Assembly: GCF_964204865.1 (NCBI RefSeq)
Contig: NC_135251.1
Coordinates: forward strand, 19,406,001 to 19,470,000
Direction of reading: 5' to 3'
Source: Styela clava
Lineage: Eukaryota > Chordata > Ascidiacea > Stolidobranchia > Styelidae
DNA: 64,000 nt
The notes beneath the pieces are model-generated. The model was not told the DNA's origin. It worked only from the letters and a program-made list of their open reading frames with translations, and did not search any database. Made by a program: the position numbers and the translations under genes. This document shows positions 62,801-64,000 of the stretch, in pieces (position 1 is the first letter of the stretch; each line of letters starts with the position of its first letter).

Positions 62801-64000
62801 TTTTAATATTCCTTTTTTTTAAACTGTTGTAGCACTTGCCATTGTTACTAAAGGCATTTTTCATGAATATTTAGCACGATACAACAAAACGTATATTCTG
62901 CCAAATTATTGATGACAATTCGTAACTATCTCACGTATACGGTTAAAAACAGGTATAAATTAAACTTGCAGTTTTGCAAATTCTGAGTTTTGATTTTATG
63001 TGTTATCCCTCGACGAGAGCAATTTCTTGATTGATCACGTCTAGAGGCAGATAATTGTCTTTACTGTAGAAAAAAATGGGAAGATTAAATAATTCTCAGC
63101 CGTTAATAAACCGATTTGATTTTTGGAATGCAGTTACTTAACGGTCAATTATGTTAGAAACACTTTCGAGAAAATTTGATACGAAGCTTGTTCTTGATAT
63201 TGATTGTTATAATTCGAAAATCAACACACCCGAACAACATGAATCACATGAAAATTGTATTGAATAAACCATATCTTAGGCACCCAATACTTCACATATA
63301 CATTCCCAACTGCACGACTGCAAAATCAATTTAAATTTAAAACGCTATTCTCAAAAGTACACGTGCAATTTTATAAACGCATAATCGTGGTTCATTATGT
63401 TATATTCAGAATGAATAAATAATTGCAAATTGTCAGAATTTTTTTTTTAATTTAATTTCATTCATTCTGCATTTGCATATCCTATTATAATTTCTGTTTA
63501 AGATAGCATGTTATAACCTTTGTAATAATTTGAAATGTGTGGAAAGACACTAAAACTAGCTTTAAACAAAGATTTCTTCCAAATAGTCAAAGTCGAAAAT
63601 GGTTCATGCGTGTTCTCTGCTTTGTAGTTATAAATTAAAGACCCACACTTGACGAGAATAAGCCATGAGTTCATACAAGAGCGTAAATACCAATAGTAAC
63701 GACCAAATACCACCAATAAAATTAGTTTTACAAAGTAAGATTTTCCGTAGTAAAATCCAGTTGTTGACTTTTTAGACGCAGTGGTTAGTTGCTTGTGATT
63801 GGTTGTTTGTTCAAAACTTTGTAATGGATGAAGAACTGAAAAATGGGCTGTCAAAAAAGTTGACCCGTTGAATCTTATCGGAATGATATTCAAGTATATA
63901 TATTCCTCTTAAGCCACATTTTGCTTTGATGAGTGCTCGTTCTACTCGGTACATTATTTCACAAAAAATCTAAAAGACAGAGTCGGGTTAAACGTGCAGA
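56862..64000. other. Long AT-rich stretch, no recognised gene
   Basis: Short ORFs occur on both strands (57960-58187 +, 59140-59403 -, 61954-62256 -, 63498-63893 -), but none shows a domain motif, signal peptide or consistent splice partners. A GTTATCG-type short repeat lies at about 62625-62660. I see no clear transposon ends, tRNA or rRNA here. Confidence 0.4.

Noticed and set aside
63498-63893. 131-codon minus-strand ORF at the right end
   Set aside because: No recognisable motif, odd composition, and part of it resembles sequence at 30660-30710, so it is probably repeat-derived.

Overview
The window is AT-rich animal DNA with spliced genes, standard GT-AG introns and many small transposon remnants. 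Two signals point to a tunicate, probably a Styela-like solitary ascidian: a family of small secreted peptides starting Gly-Trp-(Trp/Leu), like styelins, and an invertebrate-deuterostome gene combining IL-1-receptor-type Ig domains with a TIR domain. Almost no coding region is a long ORF. The genes were rebuilt by joining short exons with matching splice phases.

Three immune-type blocks carry the recognisable genes. (1) About 3.5-21.1 kb, minus strand: four paralogous genes for short styelin-like antimicrobial peptide precursors (called A, B, C and D here, right-to-left transcription). Genes C and D lie in a tandem segmental duplication (offset about 7.14 kb) that is almost identical across most of the genes but diverges abruptly at exon 1. 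(2) 31.2-37.1 kb, plus strand: a ten-exon gene for a secreted C-type lectin-like protein with a signal peptide, a Cys-rich N-terminus, six coiled-coil rod exons, an acidic linker and a C-terminal CTLD. (3) 44.1-53.9 kb, minus strand: a gene of about 17 exons for an IL-1-receptor-like protein with a signal peptide, acidic N-terminal region, Ig domains, one membrane span and a divergent TIR domain.

Between and inside these genes lie hAT-like miniature transposons with CAGTGGTTCCCAA-type ends and 8-bp target duplications, a decayed mariner/Tc-type transposase, two short dispersed repeat families (one with a CAA-rich tail), several local tandem arrays, and an inverted CACGTGT-rich minisatellite in the receptor gene. 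From about 53.9 kb to the end I find no gene I can recognise, only one short ORF with a signal-like start.

Taken together, the window looks like an innate-immunity neighbourhood: effector peptides, a soluble pattern-recognition lectin and a TIR signalling receptor within about 50 kb. Whether that closeness is functional or chance cannot be judged from sequence alone.
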